The translations under genes and the position numbers were made by a program. Below are positions 63,301 to 64,000 of a stretch of DNA of 64,000 nt, piece by piece (the first letter of the stretch is position 1; the number at the start of each line of letters is the position of its first letter). Source of the DNA: Azospirillum formosense. Lineage in GTDB: Bacteria; Pseudomonadota; Alphaproteobacteria; Azospirillales; Azospirillaceae. The notes below the pieces were generated by a model. The model saw only the letters and a list, made by a program, of their open reading frames with translations. It was not told where the DNA came from and did not search any database. The stretch lies in the NCBI RefSeq assembly GCF_040500525.1, contig NZ_CP159403.1, positions 821,001 to 885,000 of the forward strand. Direction: 5' to 3'.

Positions 63301-64000
63301 TCGACGCCGCCCGTTCCGATGGTCCCGCCGCCAAGCCGCGGCGCCGCCTGCTGCTGCCCCTGCTGGTCGCCGGGGCGCTGGCCGCGGGCGGCGTCGCCTG
63401 GAAGGCCACGAGCAGCCATGACGCGGTGCCCCCCGCCGCGGCCGGCCTGCCCCCGGCGGAACGGGCGGTCGAGCTGTCGCCCGTCGAACTGACCCGCATG
63501 GCCCCGCACCGCCTGACCGAGCTGGTGCGCCTCAGCGGCTCCGTGAAGCCAATGGAACAGTCCATGGTGAAGTCGGAGGTCGCCGCCCGGCTGGTCGAGG
63601 TGCCGGTGCGCGAGGGGCAGGCCGTCCGGAAGGGCGAGGTGCTGGCCCGCTTCGACACGGTGGAGCTTCAGGCCAAGCTGGACGAGAAGCTGAGCAATCT
63701 GGAGGGCGCCAAGGCGCAGCTCGTCCTGGCCGACAAGACGCGCGCCAAGAATCTGGCGCTGCGCCAGAAGGACATCGTCTCGGAAGCCAACATGGATCAG
63801 GCGCAGAGCACCTTCCGCTTCCAGCAGGCCACCGTCGCGGCGCTGGAGGCGCAGGTGGACCTCGCCCGCAAGGCGCTGCGCGACGCGGTGGTGGCGAGCC
63901 CGATCGACGGAACGGTGGCCGAACGGGCGGTCAACCCCGGCGAGACGCTGGCGGTCAACGCCAAGATGTTCTCCGTCGTCGATCTCAGCCGCGTCGAGGT
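63297..64000 (+). CDS. RND efflux periplasmic adaptor subunit, truncated by the window edge
   Basis: The first 234 residues of a membrane-fusion protein. An N-terminal membrane segment (RRRLLLPLLVAGALAAGGVAW) precedes the beta-barrel strand ELTRMAPHRLTELVRLSGSV, a lipoyl-like half-motif (VRKGEVLARFDT), a coiled-coil hairpin (about 120-185) and the second lipoyl half (VVASPIDGTVAERAVNPGETL). It should link an RND pump to an outer-membrane channel. ATGA overlap couples it to tetR. The C terminus lies beyond the window. Confidence 0.9.
   Translation, partial: MIDAARSDGPAAKPRRRLLLPLLVAGALAAGGVAWKATSSHDAVPPAAAGLPPAERAVELSPVELTRMAPHRLTELVRLSGSVKPMEQSMVKSEVAARLVEVPVREGQAVRKGEVLARFDTVELQAKLDEKLSNLEGAKAQLVLADKTRAKNLALRQKDIVSEANMDQAQSTFRFQQATVAALEAQVDLARKALRDAVVASPIDGTVAERAVNPGETLAVNAKMFSVVDLSRVE

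Overview
The window is high-GC chromosomal DNA of an alphaproteobacterium, almost certainly Azospirillum (A. brasilense/baldaniorum type). The evidence is the nifR3(dusB)-ntrB-ntrC-ntrY-ntrX-trkA-dat-HAD-hfq-hflX order, a pyruvate dehydrogenase operon with a lipoylated E1-beta, a fused ispDF, and a residue-level match to the known sizes of Azospirillum NtrB/NtrC. No rRNA, tRNA, CRISPR array or transposase was seen.

Layout. 0.3-5.1 kb: a cysteine hydrolase, an alpha/beta hydrolase, a lipoprotein, a spermidine-synthase-like protein and parE. 5.1-13.3 kb: an acyl-CoA thioesterase, ftsB, then pdhA-pdhB-pdhC-lpdA-lipA-ratA, so the complex and the enzyme that makes its lipoyl cofactor are encoded together. 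13.3-16.1 kb: cinA and ispDF on the minus strand and a CcsA/YpjD-like membrane protein. 16.2-28.4 kb: the nitrogen-regulation block (dusB, ntrBC, ntrYX) running into trkA, a D-amino-acid aminotransferase, a HAD phosphatase, hfq and hflX. 28.6-32.2 kb: small unknown genes, an inositol-monophosphatase-family gene and mazG.

32.2-39.4 kb, minus strand: a six-gene hyfB-C-E-F-G-I-like operon. Its large subunit has lost the cysteine ligands of the [NiFe] site, so it belongs with the energy-converting-hydrogenase-related membrane complexes and is not a hydrogenase. tex and a PAS-GGDEF protein follow.

44.1-47.8 kb: a phage-derived patch with a YqaJ-type exonuclease, a Rad52/Sak-like annealing protein, two small unknown genes and an HTH/S24-like repressor. 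Both promoter regions carry an exact alphaproteobacterial LexA box (GTTC-N7-GTTC) and copies of a shared 14-bp palindrome (CTGCG-N4-CGCAG). This looks like a small DNA-damage-inducible recombination module, and it is the most interesting part of the window.

47.8-64 kb: a mixed set comprising a YbjQ-family protein, a secreted MetX-like hydrolase, a receiver-only response regulator, ABC and TRAP periplasmic binding proteins, a GST, a GH13 glucosidase, topoisomerase IB, an Rsm22-type methyltransferase, a chemoreceptor and a lytic transglycosylase. The window ends in a TetR regulator overlapping a truncated RND-efflux adaptor gene.

Most starts were chosen from Shine-Dalgarno spacing and family length. 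Operators, promoters, terminators and RNA elements were read by eye and are inferences unless stated otherwise.
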